In this document: in pieces, positions 1-8,966 of the stretch | Layout: every line of letters starts with the position of its first letter | Position numbering within the stretch: the first letter of the stretch is position 1 | NCBI GenBank assembly: GCA_021208885.1 | Contig: JAJOJF010000029.1 | Span: forward strand, 29,549-93,548 | DNA: 64,000 bases | Origin: Burkholderiaceae bacterium | Lineage (GTDB): Bacteria; Pseudomonadota; Gammaproteobacteria; Burkholderiales; Burkholderiaceae_B | Direction of reading: 5' to 3' | The notes under the pieces: generated by a model | Seen by the model: only the letters and a program-made list of their open reading frames with translations | What the model was told of the DNA's origin: nothing | Databases searched by the model: none | Program-made: the position numbers and the translations under genes

Positions 1-103
1 AAATAACCAGGGTTTATGAAATAGCTTGAGAACATTAACTCATAAGCATGAGCGTTGAACAGAGATACATGCGCCCATGCAGGGATATTGCTAAGTCCTA
101 GCT
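1..103. other. window edge, no gene seen
   Basis: This short stretch lies downstream of the pqqE stop codon. I see no open frame worth calling and no convincing hairpin followed by a T run. Confidence 0.5.
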
Positions 104-1270
104 CTATCCGCGATCAGGCAGACCGGCGTTTTGTCGGAAAACCAGTGGCTGCTCTTTGCCCGATGCCTCGTTGCCTGAAAGCCCCGGCCGGTTGATGAGT
201 TCGACGACCCGTTCATGATGCGGGCTCTTGCTGCACACCGGGTCGGCTTGATTGGCTTGTCCCGTCAAAAGCCAGGCCTGACAGCGACAGCCACCGAAGT
301 CTTTGTGGCGCTCATCGCAGCTGCGGCATGGCTCGGCCATCCAGTGCTCGCCACGATAGGCATTAAAGGCATGTGATTCGTACCAGATGTCTCGGATACT
401 GTTGGTTTGGACGTTGGGCAAATCTAGTCCGGGTAGCTCGCGCGCAGCATGGCAGGGCATGGCCAGGCCATCAGGGGCGATGGCCAGAAACACGTTACCC
501 CAGCCATTCATGCAGGCTTTGGGGCGGTCCTCGAAATAATCCGGCACCACAAAAATAATCCGGCAACGATCGCCGATCTGCTTGCGATAGTCATTGACCA
601 CTGCTTCAGCACGCAAGAGCTGCTTTTTGGTTGGCAGTAAGGCCAGACGATTTTTCCAGGCCCAGCCGTAATACTGCGTGTTGGCAAGCTCCAGATACTG
701 TGCATCGAGATCAAGCGCCATATCGATAATCTTGTCGACGTGATCAAGGTTGTGGCGATGCAGAACCACGTTCATCACCATGGGCCAGCCTTGTTCTTTG
801 ATCAGCTTTGCCACCTGCTGCTTTAACTCAAAGGTGCGTGTGTGGCTTAAGAAATCATTTAACTCAGCCGTTGAGTCCTGAAACGAAAGTTGCACGTGAT
901 CCAAGCCTGCAGCTTTTAGGGCTTTGGCACGCGGCTCAGTCAACCCAACACCTGAGGTGATCAGGTTGGTGTAGAACCCAAGCTCGTGGGCGTAAGCAAT
1001 TAGCTCTTCGAGGTCATCACGCTGCAACGGCTCTCCACCAGAAAACCCAAGCTGAACGGCACCAAGCTCACGCGCCTGCGCCAACACGTGTTTCCAGGTT
1101 TGCGTGTCGAGTTCGGTGTTGATCGCATCGAGATTCACTGGGTTAGAGCAGAACACACAATGCAGTGGGCAGCAATAGGTCAGTTCGGCCAACACCCAAA
1201 AGGGTGGGGTGATGGCGGTTACATTTGAGGTGGTTTCAAACGAGCCAACCACGACGTTTGGCCTCTTCAA
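104..1270 (-). CDS. pqqE: PqqE, PqqA peptide cyclase (radical SAM)
   Basis: This cytoplasmic radical SAM enzyme makes the first carbon-carbon bond in PQQ synthesis, joining the Glu and Tyr side chains of the PqqA peptide while PqqD presents it. The radical SAM CX3CX2C motif is C34, C38, C41. The C-terminal third carries the Cys-rich SPASM region that binds auxiliary iron-sulfur clusters (CRSC, GGCRC and a late Cys). At 388 aa it is of normal length. The frame opens with TTG at 1270, inside pqqD (35-base overlap). There is no ATG before the conserved region, and GTG at 1252 is an alternative start. It is the last gene of pqqABCDE. Identity is secure; the exact start is not. Confidence 0.95.
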   Translation of the reverse strand: MKRPNVVVGSFETTSNVTAITPPFWVLAELTYCCPLHCVFCSNPVNLDAINTELDTQTWKHVLAQARELGAVQLGFSGGEPLQRDDLEELIAYAHELGFYTNLITSGVGLTEPRAKALKAAGLDHVQLSFQDSTAELNDFLSHTRTFELKQQVAKLIKEQGWPMVMNVVLHRHNLDHVDKIIDMALDLDAQYLELANTQYYGWAWKNRLALLPTKKQLLRAEAVVNDYRKQIGDRCRIIFVVPDYFEDRPKACMNGWGNVFLAIAPDGLAMPCHAARELPGLDLPNVQTNSIRDIWYESHAFNAYRGEHWMAEPCRSCDERHKDFGGCRCQAWLLTGQANQADPVCSKSPHHERVVELINRPGLSGNEASGKEQPLVFRQNAGLPDRG

Positions 1271-1502
1271 TCAGTTGCTGAACTTCAGGCTCGATGCCAC
1301 TGGTGTTGAATAAAGCCTCGAGTTCAGCCGTGATGGCAGTAACCGTCTTTAAGCCATCGCAACGCTTGAGAATCTCTGCGGCTGAGGCGTTCAGTTGTGC
1401 CATGCCCTCGGGGTAGAGCAACACCCAGCTTTCCTGAGCTTTTTCAAACTGCAGGCGCATGCCAGGCGCAATTCGGGGTAACCAGTTTTGATCAGTTGCC
1501 AC
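1236..1502 (-). CDS. pqqD: PqqD, PqqA-binding chaperone
   Basis: This small (88 aa) peptide chaperone binds the PqqA precursor and delivers it to PqqE. It has the winged-helix-like RiPP recognition fold of the PqqD family, and the conserved stretch around WVLLYPEG and the helix with AAEILKRCDG are visible. Its start codon touches the end of pqqC (shared base at 1502) and its end overlaps the start of pqqE, so translation is probably coupled. Its position between pqqC and pqqE supports the call. Confidence 0.93.
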   Translation of the reverse strand: MATDQNWLPRIAPGMRLQFEKAQESWVLLYPEGMAQLNASAAEILKRCDGLKTVTAITAELEALFNTSGIEPEVQQLIEEAKRRGWLV

Positions 1503-2248
1503 TATCGATTCACCTCGGTACAGGTCAACTCAATGGCATCGAGCATGGACCAGAGGATGTCTAACTTGAATTGCAAGATATCTAGGGCACGTTGCTGTTG
1601 TTCTGCGGTTTTGAAGTAGTCCAGTGTTACACGCAGGCCATGTTCGACATCGCGCGAGGCTAACGGTATCCGTGAACGGAAATAGGAAAGTCCGGCCGGA
1701 TCAATCCAGGGGTAGTGCTCAGGCCAGCTCGCAAGTCGGTCCTTGTGGATTTTTGGTGCGAACATTTCCGTCAAAGACGAGCACACAGCCTCTTGCCATG
1801 GCACCTGGCGAGCAAAGTTTACATAGGCATCACAGGCGAACTTCACGCCGGGCACGACCAGATCAAGACTGCTGAGCGTGTCGCGCGGCAGTCCAGCCGC
1901 TTCGCCCAAGCGAATCCACGATTCAATCCCGCCGGCATTGTCACCTTCATAGTCACCATGGCCATCATGGTCGAGCATGCGCAAGATCCACAATCGGCGC
2001 TCAGCACGGTCGGGCATGTTGGCCATGACGGCGGCATCTTTACGAGGAATGCACACTTGGTAGTAGAAACGATTGGCAATCCAGGTACGTACCTCATCGG
2101 GCGAGCATTTGCCGTTGTTCAGGCGCACGTTAAAGGGATGGTGGATGTGATAAGACGTGCCCTTGGCGCGTAAGGCTGCTTCGAACTCTTCGCGGCTCAA
2201 GGCGGTGGTGAGTCGTGGGTGTTGTGATTGATCAGTGTTTGTTGACAT
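1502..2248 (-). CDS. pqqC: PqqC, pyrroloquinoline-quinone synthase
   Basis: This cofactor-free oxidase carries out the last step of PQQ synthesis, ring closure and eight-electron oxidation of the bicyclic precursor using O2. At 248 aa it is typical in length. The sequence has the family's His-rich entry (YHIHHPF), the helix [15 protein letters not shown] and the LDHDGH motif that form the active site. It starts 2 bases after the pqqB stop and runs directly into pqqD. Confidence 0.95.
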   Translation of the reverse strand: MSTNTDQSQHPRLTTALSREEFEAALRAKGTSYHIHHPFNVRLNNGKCSPDEVRTWIANRFYYQVCIPRKDAAVMANMPDRAERRLWILRMLDHDGHGDYEGDNAGGIESWIRLGEAAGLPRDTLSSLDLVVPGVKFACDAYVNFARQVPWQEAVCSSLTEMFAPKIHKDRLASWPEHYPWIDPAGLSYFRSRIPLASRDVEHGLRVTLDYFKTAEQQQRALDILQFKLDILWSMLDAIELTCTEVNR

Positions 2249-2250
2249 CT

Positions 2251-3192
2251 TTAAAACCAGATTTCCATGCCATCGTATGCGACCTCGATATCGGTATCTG
2301 TCAATATCTGACGCTCGGGACTGTCATCGCACAAGATGGGGTTGCTGTTGTTGATGTGAATGAGAATCTTGCGGGTGGATGCCGGCAAGCTCGACAAAAT
2401 CTCGATCATGCCGCCTGCACCCGATTGCGGCAGGTGACCCATCTGTTGTGCGGTTTTTTTGCCTAGACCCTGCGCGATCATCTCGTCATTGGTCCAGAAG
2501 GTGCCGTCAACGAGCACGACGTCAGCGTTTTGCAGACATGCAAGCACAGCTTCATCCATCTGGCCCAGGCCTGGCGCGTAGAAGAGTCGTTTGCCAGTGG
2601 CCTCGTTAGTCAGCATAACCCCTAAGTTATCACCTGGGCGTGGACTGTTGCGCCACGGCGAGTAGGGTGGTGGCTTGCTGTGAAGTGGCACCGCTTGCGC
2701 ATGTGCATCTGGCAGCCAAAGCCAAGTAATGGGTTGATAGGCAACTTCTGTCGCATCAGGTTCAATGAGATGCTGCTCTATGCCACAGTAGTGCGATAGC
2801 AATTTGGTTAACGGCAAGCCATCGCTTAAGTCTGCAAAGACTTCGGCAGTGGCATGCACCGGGAGGGCACAGGCGTTCTCTCGCAGCATCACCAGTCCGG
2901 TGACGTGATCGATTTGTGCGTCCATGAGCATGACGCCAGCAATGCCGGTGTCGCGTTTGCCTGTTTTAGGTTGTAACTGGGCACATCGCTGAAGTTGCGT
3001 CAGGATGTCTGGCGAGGCGTTCAGCAAAAGCCACTGCAGCCCATCGCGTGACCAGGCAACCGATGATTGGCTGCGGGGCTGGTAGCGAGCATCGCCTTGA
3101 CGAACTGCCTGACAGTTTGTGCAGTTGCAGTTCCACTGCGGAAAGCCACCACCAGCAGCAGACCCGACAACCAGTAGTCGTGTCTGCTGCAT
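2251..3192 (-). CDS. pqqB: PqqB, metallo-beta-lactamase-fold PQQ biosynthesis protein
   Basis: PqqB is a metallo-beta-lactamase-fold protein. In the accepted pathway it is the hydroxylase that converts the cross-linked Glu-Tyr into the substrate of PqqC. I placed the start at 3192 ([10 protein letters not shown]), which gives 313 aa, because the usual family N-terminus begins there and the longer frame would run back through pqqA. Visible are the glycine-rich [12 protein letters not shown], the zinc CxCxxC (C22, C24, C27) and the DAQIDH motif (91-96). The start lies 4 bases after the pqqA stop. Confidence 0.95.
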   Translation of the reverse strand: MQQTRLLVVGSAAGGGFPQWNCNCTNCQAVRQGDARYQPRSQSSVAWSRDGLQWLLLNASPDILTQLQRCAQLQPKTGKRDTGIAGVMLMDAQIDHVTGLVMLRENACALPVHATAEVFADLSDGLPLTKLLSHYCGIEQHLIEPDATEVAYQPITWLWLPDAHAQAVPLHSKPPPYSPWRNSPRPGDNLGVMLTNEATGKRLFYAPGLGQMDEAVLACLQNADVVLVDGTFWTNDEMIAQGLGKKTAQQMGHLPQSGAGGMIEILSSLPASTRKILIHINNSNPILCDDSPERQILTDTDIEVAYDGMEIWF

Positions 3193-3196
3193 AGCA

Positions 3197-3271
3197 TTAG
3201 CGGTTGGCAATGTACATGGTGATTTCGAAACCGAAACGCATGTCGACAAACGAGGGAGTGGTCCAGGTCAT
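3197..3271 (-). CDS. pqqA: PqqA, PQQ precursor peptide (24 aa)
   Basis: This is the ribosomally made substrate from which PQQ is carved. The 24-codon frame reads MTWTTPSFVDMRFGFEITMY and ends IANR. Glu16 and Tyr20 sit in the diagnostic E-x-T-x-Y spacing; these two residues become PQQ. A GGAG ribosome-binding site lies 7 bases before the ATG. Length and order (A directly before B) match known pqq operons. Confidence 0.93.
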   Translation of the reverse strand: MTWTTPSFVDMRFGFEITMYIANR

Positions 3272-3319
3272 GGTCAATCTCCAGGTTGGGTTTGGGCTCG
3301 ATGGTGAGCTAGTCAACAA

Positions 3320-3347
3320 ACCATACTGCAATATTGGCAAGATGCAA
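3320..3347 (-). promoter_or_regulatory. candidate sigma-70 promoter for pqqABCDE
   Basis: On the minus strand a TTGCAT -35-like box (3342-3347) and a TATGGT -10-like box (3320-3325) are separated by 16 bases, about 50 bases before the pqqA start. The position is sensible but the boxes are weak, so this is only a candidate. Confidence 0.3.
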
Positions 3348-3391
3348 GCAAATTCCCGCCAAGTGTCCGGTTTTGATACGGCAACGGCAGG

Positions 3392-4729
3392 CTAGCGCAT
3401 CTCGAAGAGCTCCTGGTGGAATTGTTTGCCAGCCAGGCCGTGATGTTTCAGGTCTTCACGAACGGACGCTCCAAGCCCGGTTGGCCCACAGAACCAGACA
3501 TGGCAGTTTTGCCAGTGGGGGTTCTCCTGTCGAATACGCGCCCCGGTCAGAGGCTCGTGTTTGCCCGAGACAACGGTGGTTAATTGCACGCCCTTGGCCT
3601 GGCAAAGCGCGTTGATCTGATCAACCACTTCGGTGTGCTCATCGCGTACGCACAAGTAAAAATGAATCAAATTTGGCTGGTTGCCCTCTGGCAAGGATTG
3701 CAGGCGTGCCAGGAATGGCGTCAGGCCCACGCCACCGGCAATCCAGATTTGGTCCGCATCCTGGGGCTCGAACTCAAAGCGACCGTAGGGCCCTTGCACG
3801 CCCACCACCTGCCCGATAGTGAGAGTTGTAGGGAGGGTCTTGGTGAAGTCGCCTAGGCGCTTGATATGGAAACTGATGTCACGCGTCTCAGAATCCCACG
3901 CTGATGAAATGCTAAATGGGTGTGCGCCTTCCTGGCGGTTAAACACCAAAAATGCAAATTGGCCAGGCTCATGTCCTGGCCAGCTGGCATCGACTTTTGC
4001 ATGAACTTCAATCATGTTGTCTTGAGCATGTTCCTGCACTTGGGTGAGTTTCGCCTCATGCTGATGCCGGTAGCCAGTCTTGCCAATCAATGAGACGATG
4101 GCACCAATGACGCCAGCTGCCAGCAGTGCTGCCATGAGCCAGCCGATGGGGCTTTGCCAGCCAAGCTTGCTAAATAAAACCACGCTGTGAAATGCCAGCA
4201 GCAGATAGATGATGGCCATCAAGCGGTGAGTCTTAAAAAACTGCCGGTAAGGCAGCTTACGCCAAAGGGCAAAGATGGCCAGCACGATGAGCGCATAGAT
4301 GGTCCACTCACCCAAGTCTTTGGCAAAGCCTCGGATTGCTGAAAACGGGTCTGCCCGATCAAAAAATCCCACCACGCCCTCTGGCGTCTTGAAGGTGTCG
4401 GGTGGCACAAACCCGTGCTTGGCGAGCCACTTGGGCTCAAGCTTGACTAGCCAGTGGACAACGGCAGCGATGACGGCCGAAATGCCTAGCCATTTGTGCA
4501 GACGATAGTGTTTGTCGAGCCCACCTAACAGCGACTCAATCGATTGCAGCCGCATCGCCAGTATCATGCCGACAGACATCATCCCTATGGCGATGATCCC
4601 GCTGTAGTAGAGCAGGGATTTGCGCAATGCCCACGGCTCAAAGGTTAACTCAACCGGGGTAAGGCTTACCCAGTAGACAATTGATAGCAACGAGAAGACA
4701 ATCAGCCAAGCGATACGGATACGGTTCAC
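3392..4729 (-). CDS. ferric-reductase-like membrane flavocytochrome (COG4097 type)
   Basis: This inner-membrane oxidoreductase should pass electrons from NAD(P)H through FAD to heme and on to an acceptor outside the cytoplasm. The N-terminal half (about 10-215) has six hydrophobic segments with His residues H78, H92, H168 and H181 that could ligate heme. The C-terminal half is ferredoxin-reductase-like, with an FAD motif HPFSISSA (270-277) and a nucleotide-binding AGGVGLTP (331-338). At 445 aa it is usual for the family. It lies upstream of pqqA on the same strand with a 120-base gap. A link to PQQ enzymes is possible but unproven, and the true acceptor is unknown. Confidence 0.82.
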   Translation of the reverse strand: MNRIRIAWLIVFSLLSIVYWVSLTPVELTFEPWALRKSLLYYSGIIAIGMMSVGMILAMRLQSIESLLGGLDKHYRLHKWLGISAVIAAVVHWLVKLEPKWLAKHGFVPPDTFKTPEGVVGFFDRADPFSAIRGFAKDLGEWTIYALIVLAIFALWRKLPYRQFFKTHRLMAIIYLLLAFHSVVLFSKLGWQSPIGWLMAALLAAGVIGAIVSLIGKTGYRHQHEAKLTQVQEHAQDNMIEVHAKVDASWPGHEPGQFAFLVFNRQEGAHPFSISSAWDSETRDISFHIKRLGDFTKTLPTTLTIGQVVGVQGPYGRFEFEPQDADQIWIAGGVGLTPFLARLQSLPEGNQPNLIHFYLCVRDEHTEVVDQINALCQAKGVQLTTVVSGKHEPLTGARIRQENPHWQNCHVWFCGPTGLGASVREDLKHHGLAGKQFHQELFEMR

Positions 4730-4753
4730 GACATTCCAGCGTTATTCAAAACA

Positions 4754-5566
4754 ATGACAAAAACAACACCTCATCCTAACCCAGTTCTATATCATGCCGC
4801 ATCCTCTTACTACTCAATGATTGCGAGGTATGCGCTGTCGTTGTCGGGCCAGCCATTTGAAAGTCGCGTGATGGACATTCATAAAAAGCGCGAGCAACTG
4901 CAGCCGTGGTATGCCGCCATCAATCCTGCCATGACAGTGCCGACACTCGTGCACGATGACCAGGTACTCGGCAGCAGTGATCTGATCCTGCAGTACTTGG
5001 TTAGCAACTCTCCTGCAGTATGGTTTGAGACAGACGCTAGCGAAGCAGAGCGTGTACACGTGCAGCGGTTGGTCGATTTGCATTATCAATTTGCAGTAGA
5101 GAGACTGACTTTCAATGCGATCATGCAGAAGCTGCCACCAGTCAGAATCATGTTCCCCGCGCTGCTTCGCAAAGCCTGTCGTGAGCTCGAGCAAGAATTG
5201 AGTCAAGCGAGCCAGGATTCCGTAGTAGCAATCCGGAAAAAACTTGAGCTAAACCACGAACGGCTTGCGTACTTCAGCGAGCCATTGACTGCGCGCCAAG
5301 CGGAACAGATTGATCTGGCCAGACAGTTGGTTGATGCATTTCCGGCAAGCCCACAGGGGCAATGGCTATTCGGTGAGCTTCCGAGTCGTGCAGACGTTGT
5401 ATTGCTGGTGTTTTTAGCTAGACTCAACTCGGTTAACCTGAATACGGCAAGTATGGTGCCGCCAAATCTTGCAGCTTGGTTCCAACAAAAAACCCAGACA
5501 CAGGCATTTGTCGATGCTGATGTCTGGGTTCAGTTTCATCCTTGGCGACTAGTGACGCACCGCTAG
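4754..5566 (+). CDS. glutathione S-transferase family protein
   Basis: This is a soluble GST-fold protein of 270 aa. The thioredoxin-like N-terminal domain (about 10-90) includes SSYYSMIARYALSL with a possible catalytic Ser or Tyr and the cis-Pro motif MTVPTL (family signature V-P-x-L), followed by SSDLILQYL. The C-terminal helical domain is longer than average. It is transcribed divergently from the flavocytochrome gene with a 24-base gap, so the two probably share a regulatory region. Substrate unknown. Confidence 0.75.
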   Translation: MTKTTPHPNPVLYHAASSYYSMIARYALSLSGQPFESRVMDIHKKREQLQPWYAAINPAMTVPTLVHDDQVLGSSDLILQYLVSNSPAVWFETDASEAERVHVQRLVDLHYQFAVERLTFNAIMQKLPPVRIMFPALLRKACRELEQELSQASQDSVVAIRKKLELNHERLAYFSEPLTARQAEQIDLARQLVDAFPASPQGQWLFGELPSRADVVLLVFLARLNSVNLNTASMVPPNLAAWFQQKTQTQAFVDADVWVQFHPWRLVTHR

Positions 5567-5594
5567 GAATTTACGGCAAACGGCTACTCAATAG

Positions 5595-6653
5595 TTACGC
5601 AATTTCAGGATCGGCCTCGATCTCTTCAGTCGTGGGCCTGCGCATGCCACGAATCATGTCTTCTATCGTCAAGTGTCCGACTTTGTTGCCTTTGCGGTCG
5701 GTGATAATGAGTCGATCGCCTTCGGTTTCGGCAAATATCTGCAAGGCCTCTTCGATCGTGGTGCTGCCTTTGACAAGTGGTCCCTGATCACCTGGTTCAA
5801 GCGGCTTCATGATGGCTCTGACTCGCAATACACGCGCCCGGTTGATATCCTTCATGAAGTTCGCCACATAACTGTCGGCAGGCTTCATGAGAATGTTTTG
5901 TGGGTCATCATTCTGGACAATTTCGCCGTCACGCAAAATCGCAATGGTGTCTCCGATACGCAGTGCTTCATCGAGGTCGTGCGTGATGAAGACAACGGTT
6001 TTTTCCAGTTCGTTTTGCAGGTCTAGCAATATATCTTGCATCTCGGTACGGATCAGTGGATCTAGGGCTGAGAACGCCTCGTCCATTAGCAGGATTTCAG
6101 CATCGGTTGCCAGCGCTCGGGCAAGTCCCACCCGTTGTTGCATGCCGCCAGACAGTTGGCCTGGGTAGTGGGTTTCAAATCCAGACAGACCCACGCGATT
6201 GATCCAGCGCTCAGCTGTTTCCTTGATCTTGCCTTTGTCTATCCCCTGGTTCTCCAGGCCGTAGCCCACGTTCTCCAGAATTGTGCGATGTGGAAAGAGC
6301 GCGAACTTCTGAAACACCATGGAAATCTTGTAGCGCCGCAGATTTCGCAAAGCTTCGGTGTCAAGTTGCAAGACATCCTGCCCATCAATCAGGATTTGGC
6401 CTTCGGTGGGATCGATTAGACGATTCAAGTGCCGAATCAGCGTTGACTTGCCAGACCCCGACAATCCCATGACCACTTGAATGCGATGTCTTTCCATGTC
6501 GAGGTTGACATTGTTTAGGCCAATGACATGTCCCGTCTTCTCTAGCAGCTCATCTTTGCCCATGCCCTTGTGCACGAGCTTCATTGCGCCTTTGGGATTC
6601 TTGCCAAATACCTTATAGAGGTTTTTGATGGAGATGATGGTGTCAGCGCTCAT
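5595..6653 (-). CDS. proV: ProV-like glycine betaine/proline ABC transporter ATPase
   Basis: This is the ATP-hydrolysing subunit of an osmoprotectant (quaternary amine) importer at the inner membrane. At 352 aa it has the long N-terminal extension of the family, Walker A GLSGSGKST (63-71), signature LSGGMQQR, Walker B LLMDEAFSALD and a C-terminal CBS-like region (about 275-335). In related transporters the CBS region senses ionic strength. It overlaps proW by 4 bases (ATGA). It is the last gene of a proX-proW-proV unit. Confidence 0.92.
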   Translation of the reverse strand: MSADTIISIKNLYKVFGKNPKGAMKLVHKGMGKDELLEKTGHVIGLNNVNLDMERHRIQVVMGLSGSGKSTLIRHLNRLIDPTEGQILIDGQDVLQLDTEALRNLRRYKISMVFQKFALFPHRTILENVGYGLENQGIDKGKIKETAERWINRVGLSGFETHYPGQLSGGMQQRVGLARALATDAEILLMDEAFSALDPLIRTEMQDILLDLQNELEKTVVFITHDLDEALRIGDTIAILRDGEIVQNDDPQNILMKPADSYVANFMKDINRARVLRVRAIMKPLEPGDQGPLVKGSTTIEEALQIFAETEGDRLIITDRKGNKVGHLTIEDMIRGMRRPTTEEIEADPEIA

Positions 6654-7537
6654 TGACGTGCGCCCTCCCGGTGTTTTTGCAGGCGCAAGCCAAAGCTTTG
6701 CGTCACACGATCAAAGATGATGGCCAATACCACCACTGCGATTCCATTGAACAGGCCCAGTGCAAAATACTGATTAGTCACCGCTTGCAACACAGGTTGG
6801 CCCAGGCCACGTACGCCAATCATGGATGCAATCACTACCATGGCCAAGGCCATCATGATGGTTTGGTTAATGCCTGCCATGATATTGGGCAGTGCCAATG
6901 GCAGTTGCACACGCATGAGCTTTTGAAACCGGCTCGCGCCAAATGCATCGGCTGCCTCAAGCGCTTCTTTATCGACCAGACGGATGCCAAGGTTGGTTAA
7001 GCGAATCACAGGCGGTATCGCATAGATGACCACCGCGATCAAGCCGGGCACGCGACCAATGCCAAGCAGCATCACAACCGGAATCAGGTACACAAAACTT
7101 GGCATGGTCTGCATGACATCGAGTACCGGCAGAATCATCTTTTGCCCGCGGTTTGACCGTGACATGAAGATGCCAATCGGGATGCCAATCACAATCGACA
7201 GTAATGTGCACACCAGAATCATGGCCATGGTGCGCATGGTGTTTTCCCACATGCCGAATAAGCCAATCAGGCTTAGTGCAATCACGATGCCGATGACCAG
7301 CTTCGTGCTTCGAGATGCCAGAAATCCGATGCCAGCCGTTGCGGCAATTACGAGCCACCAGGGTGACCCGAGCAAAAGCCTTTCAAACCAGATCAGAAAG
7401 TAGAGCAACGGCTCAAAAAATGCTTCGATTTCAGCGCCATAAGCGCGAGAGAAGGATAGATAGCCCGCGTCAATTGATTTAGATAGCGCGCGTAGTGAGC
7501 TATCGGCTATTTGCGGGAATTCGTTAGACCAGATCAT
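6650..7537 (-). CDS. proW: ProW-like glycine betaine/proline ABC transporter permease
   Basis: This is the integral membrane channel of the betaine importer, 295 aa with several hydrophobic spans after an N-terminal stretch that resembles the E. coli ProW tail. The cytoplasmic EAA loop that contacts the ATPase is clear (EAADAFGASRFQKL followed by LPLALPNIMAG). It is translationally coupled to proV. A strong hairpin lies in the 97-base gap that separates it from proX. Confidence 0.92.
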   Translation of the reverse strand: MIWSNEFPQIADSSLRALSKSIDAGYLSFSRAYGAEIEAFFEPLLYFLIWFERLLLGSPWWLVIAATAGIGFLASRSTKLVIGIVIALSLIGLFGMWENTMRTMAMILVCTLLSIVIGIPIGIFMSRSNRGQKMILPVLDVMQTMPSFVYLIPVVMLLGIGRVPGLIAVVIYAIPPVIRLTNLGIRLVDKEALEAADAFGASRFQKLMRVQLPLALPNIMAGINQTIMMALAMVVIASMIGVRGLGQPVLQAVTNQYFALGLFNGIAVVVLAIIFDRVTQSFGLRLQKHREGARQ

Positions 7538-7576
7538 GTCTGCTCGCCTCGTTTTTTGTGTGAATCTACGGCGGCA

Positions 7577-7602
7577 GGTCCACCCTCTGGTGAGGGCGGA
7601 CC
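7577..7602 (-). promoter_or_regulatory. intercistronic hairpin between proX and proW
   Basis: An 11-bp stem (7577-7587 with 7592-7602, one G-U pair) closes on a 4-base loop. There is no T run, so it is more likely an mRNA-stabilising or attenuating structure than a terminator. Such elements commonly keep the binding-protein message in excess over the permease. Confidence 0.55.
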
Positions 7603-7634
7603 CACTGGTGCTGCTAAAACGGCAGCCAGCGGTA

Positions 7635-8645
7635 TTACAGGGCAGCCTTGACTTTGGCCGCTACGTCAGCCGGTACCCACTTAGACCATGCGGCTTCGTG
7701 ATTCTTCAAGAACCACTGGGCAGCGGCTTGGCCATCAGCCTGCTCAGCTTCCATGTACGTCAGTACTTTGCCGAAATCCTCAGCGCTCCAGACACGAGCT
7801 TTCAGGTAGGCCATTGGCTCGGGATTGTTCTGGGCAAACTCAGTAGCCACGACCGTTTTGATTTCCGACACGGCAAACCCGTTGGGCTTAGGATCCGGGC
7901 AGTTGGCCACGCCAATGCACTGCTCAAACTCTTTGGCGTTGTAGGGTGCAAGCTCTACGCGCACCAAGTCCAACTCCGCAATCAAAGATGTTGGCGCCCA
8001 GTAATATGCCAACACGCCTTCGCCCCGGTTGTAGGCCTTTTTGATGGCGCCAGCCAATGCAGCACCAGAACCTGGGTCGACCAAGTTAAAGCCTGCGCCT
8101 TCCATGTCAAACGCTTTGTAGAGGTTGGCTGTGATGATTTGGCATGCCCATCCAGCCGGGCAACCCACCACTCGGCCTTTACTCGGATCCTCTGGGTCCT
8201 TAAACAGCCCAGGATTCTTTTTTACGCCCTCAATCGTGGCAAGCTCAGGGTTGCTCTTGAGCATGTAGCGTGGAATCCACCAACCTTCACCAGCATTTTG
8301 GGCGGGGTCTTCGAGCACATCACCTACGATGGTAAGACGACCTTCGCCAACTGCACGATCAACTTGCTCTTTAACGGTGTTCATCCAAAGTTCAGGCGCG
8401 ATGTCGGGGCGGCCTTTTTCTGTCATGGATGCTGCTGTAGGCACGGTGTCACCTGGAACTGTCTCGGCATCACAGCCATAGCCATGCTTGAGGATGAACT
8501 CGTCAACACGGGCTGCAGCTTGGGCACTAGCCCAGTTCATTTCCGAGATGGTCACGTTGCCACATTGGGCTTGTGCCATGCCGGTACCAAGTGTGCTAAG
8601 CGCAATCGTCATTGCAGCAAAGTAGGTGGGTTTTACTAATTTCAT
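7635..8645 (-). CDS. proX: ProX-like glycine betaine-binding periplasmic protein
   Basis: This is the substrate-binding protein of the betaine importer. I chose the ATG at 8645 because GGAGAAG lies just upstream and the protein then opens with a proper signal peptide (MKLVKP, hydrophobic core, cleavage near AQA at residue 23), giving 336 aa. The mature part has the OpuAC-type fold with several Trp residues (EMNWASAQ, ELWMN, GWWIP, YYWAP) of the kind that form the aromatic box for quaternary ammonium ligands. It is the first gene of the operon. Choline or carnitine are alternative ligands. Confidence 0.88.
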   Translation of the reverse strand: MKLVKPTYFAAMTIALSTLGTGMAQAQCGNVTISEMNWASAQAAARVDEFILKHGYGCDAETVPGDTVPTAASMTEKGRPDIAPELWMNTVKEQVDRAVGEGRLTIVGDVLEDPAQNAGEGWWIPRYMLKSNPELATIEGVKKNPGLFKDPEDPSKGRVVGCPAGWACQIITANLYKAFDMEGAGFNLVDPGSGAALAGAIKKAYNRGEGVLAYYWAPTSLIAELDLVRVELAPYNAKEFEQCIGVANCPDPKPNGFAVSEIKTVVATEFAQNNPEPMAYLKARVWSAEDFGKVLTYMEAEQADGQAAAQWFLKNHEAAWSKWVPADVAAKVKAAL

Positions 8646-8861
8646 CTGTTCTTCTCCGTTCTTCAAACCAGAATGGCTTCTGGACACGATCAGACCCAAT
8701 GAGCCTGAAAGGTGTTGCGCGCAATACTGCATTGCACAACTTGTCCGGTGATGCGCCACAAGTGACGCTGGTATGCCCCAAGTGGGACAACGGCTGCTCG
8801 AAGAGCATTTGACACCCCAACAAAGCGGGGCATATTGACGCTTCAGTCAATGAAGCTAGAT

Positions 8862-8879
8862 GTATCTGCGCACAGATAC
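8862..8879. repeat. 18-bp perfect inverted repeat, candidate operator
   Basis: GTATCTG and CAGATAC face each other across CGCA. The repeat sits about 215 bases upstream of proX, inside the presumed leader. It could be a regulator-binding site or an RNA hairpin. Confidence 0.45.
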
Positions 8880-8921
8880 GGCACTTAAGCTGTTTACAAC
8901 TTTTTTAGTCTAACCAACTTT

Positions 8922-8949
8922 ATTATCATCTGACAAATTGACCTTGCAA
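8922..8949 (-). promoter_or_regulatory. candidate sigma-70 promoter for proXWV
   Basis: On the minus strand, TTGCAA (8944-8949) and GATAAT (8922-8927) are 16 bases apart. Transcription from here would give a leader of about 270 bases that contains the 8862-8879 palindrome. Confidence 0.35.
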
Positions 8950-8966
8950 TTTTTGCATATTGCGAA

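Larger units (their letters stand above)
8646..8966. promoter_or_regulatory. divergent regulatory region between proX and a GST gene
   Basis: This 321-base non-coding stretch separates the minus-strand proX from a plus-strand GST-like gene. It holds a perfect inverted repeat at 8862-8879 (7-bp arms, 4-base centre), a smaller one at 8841-8855 (CTTCA/TGAAG) and an AT-rich segment near 8890-8960 suited to promoters. No small gene was recognised. Confidence 0.5.

Noticed and set aside
7536..8639. Long plus-strand open frame of 367 codons
   Set aside because: It is antisense to proX and proW; the minus-strand protein has a signal peptide, family motifs and ribosome-binding site, while this one shows no family resemblance.
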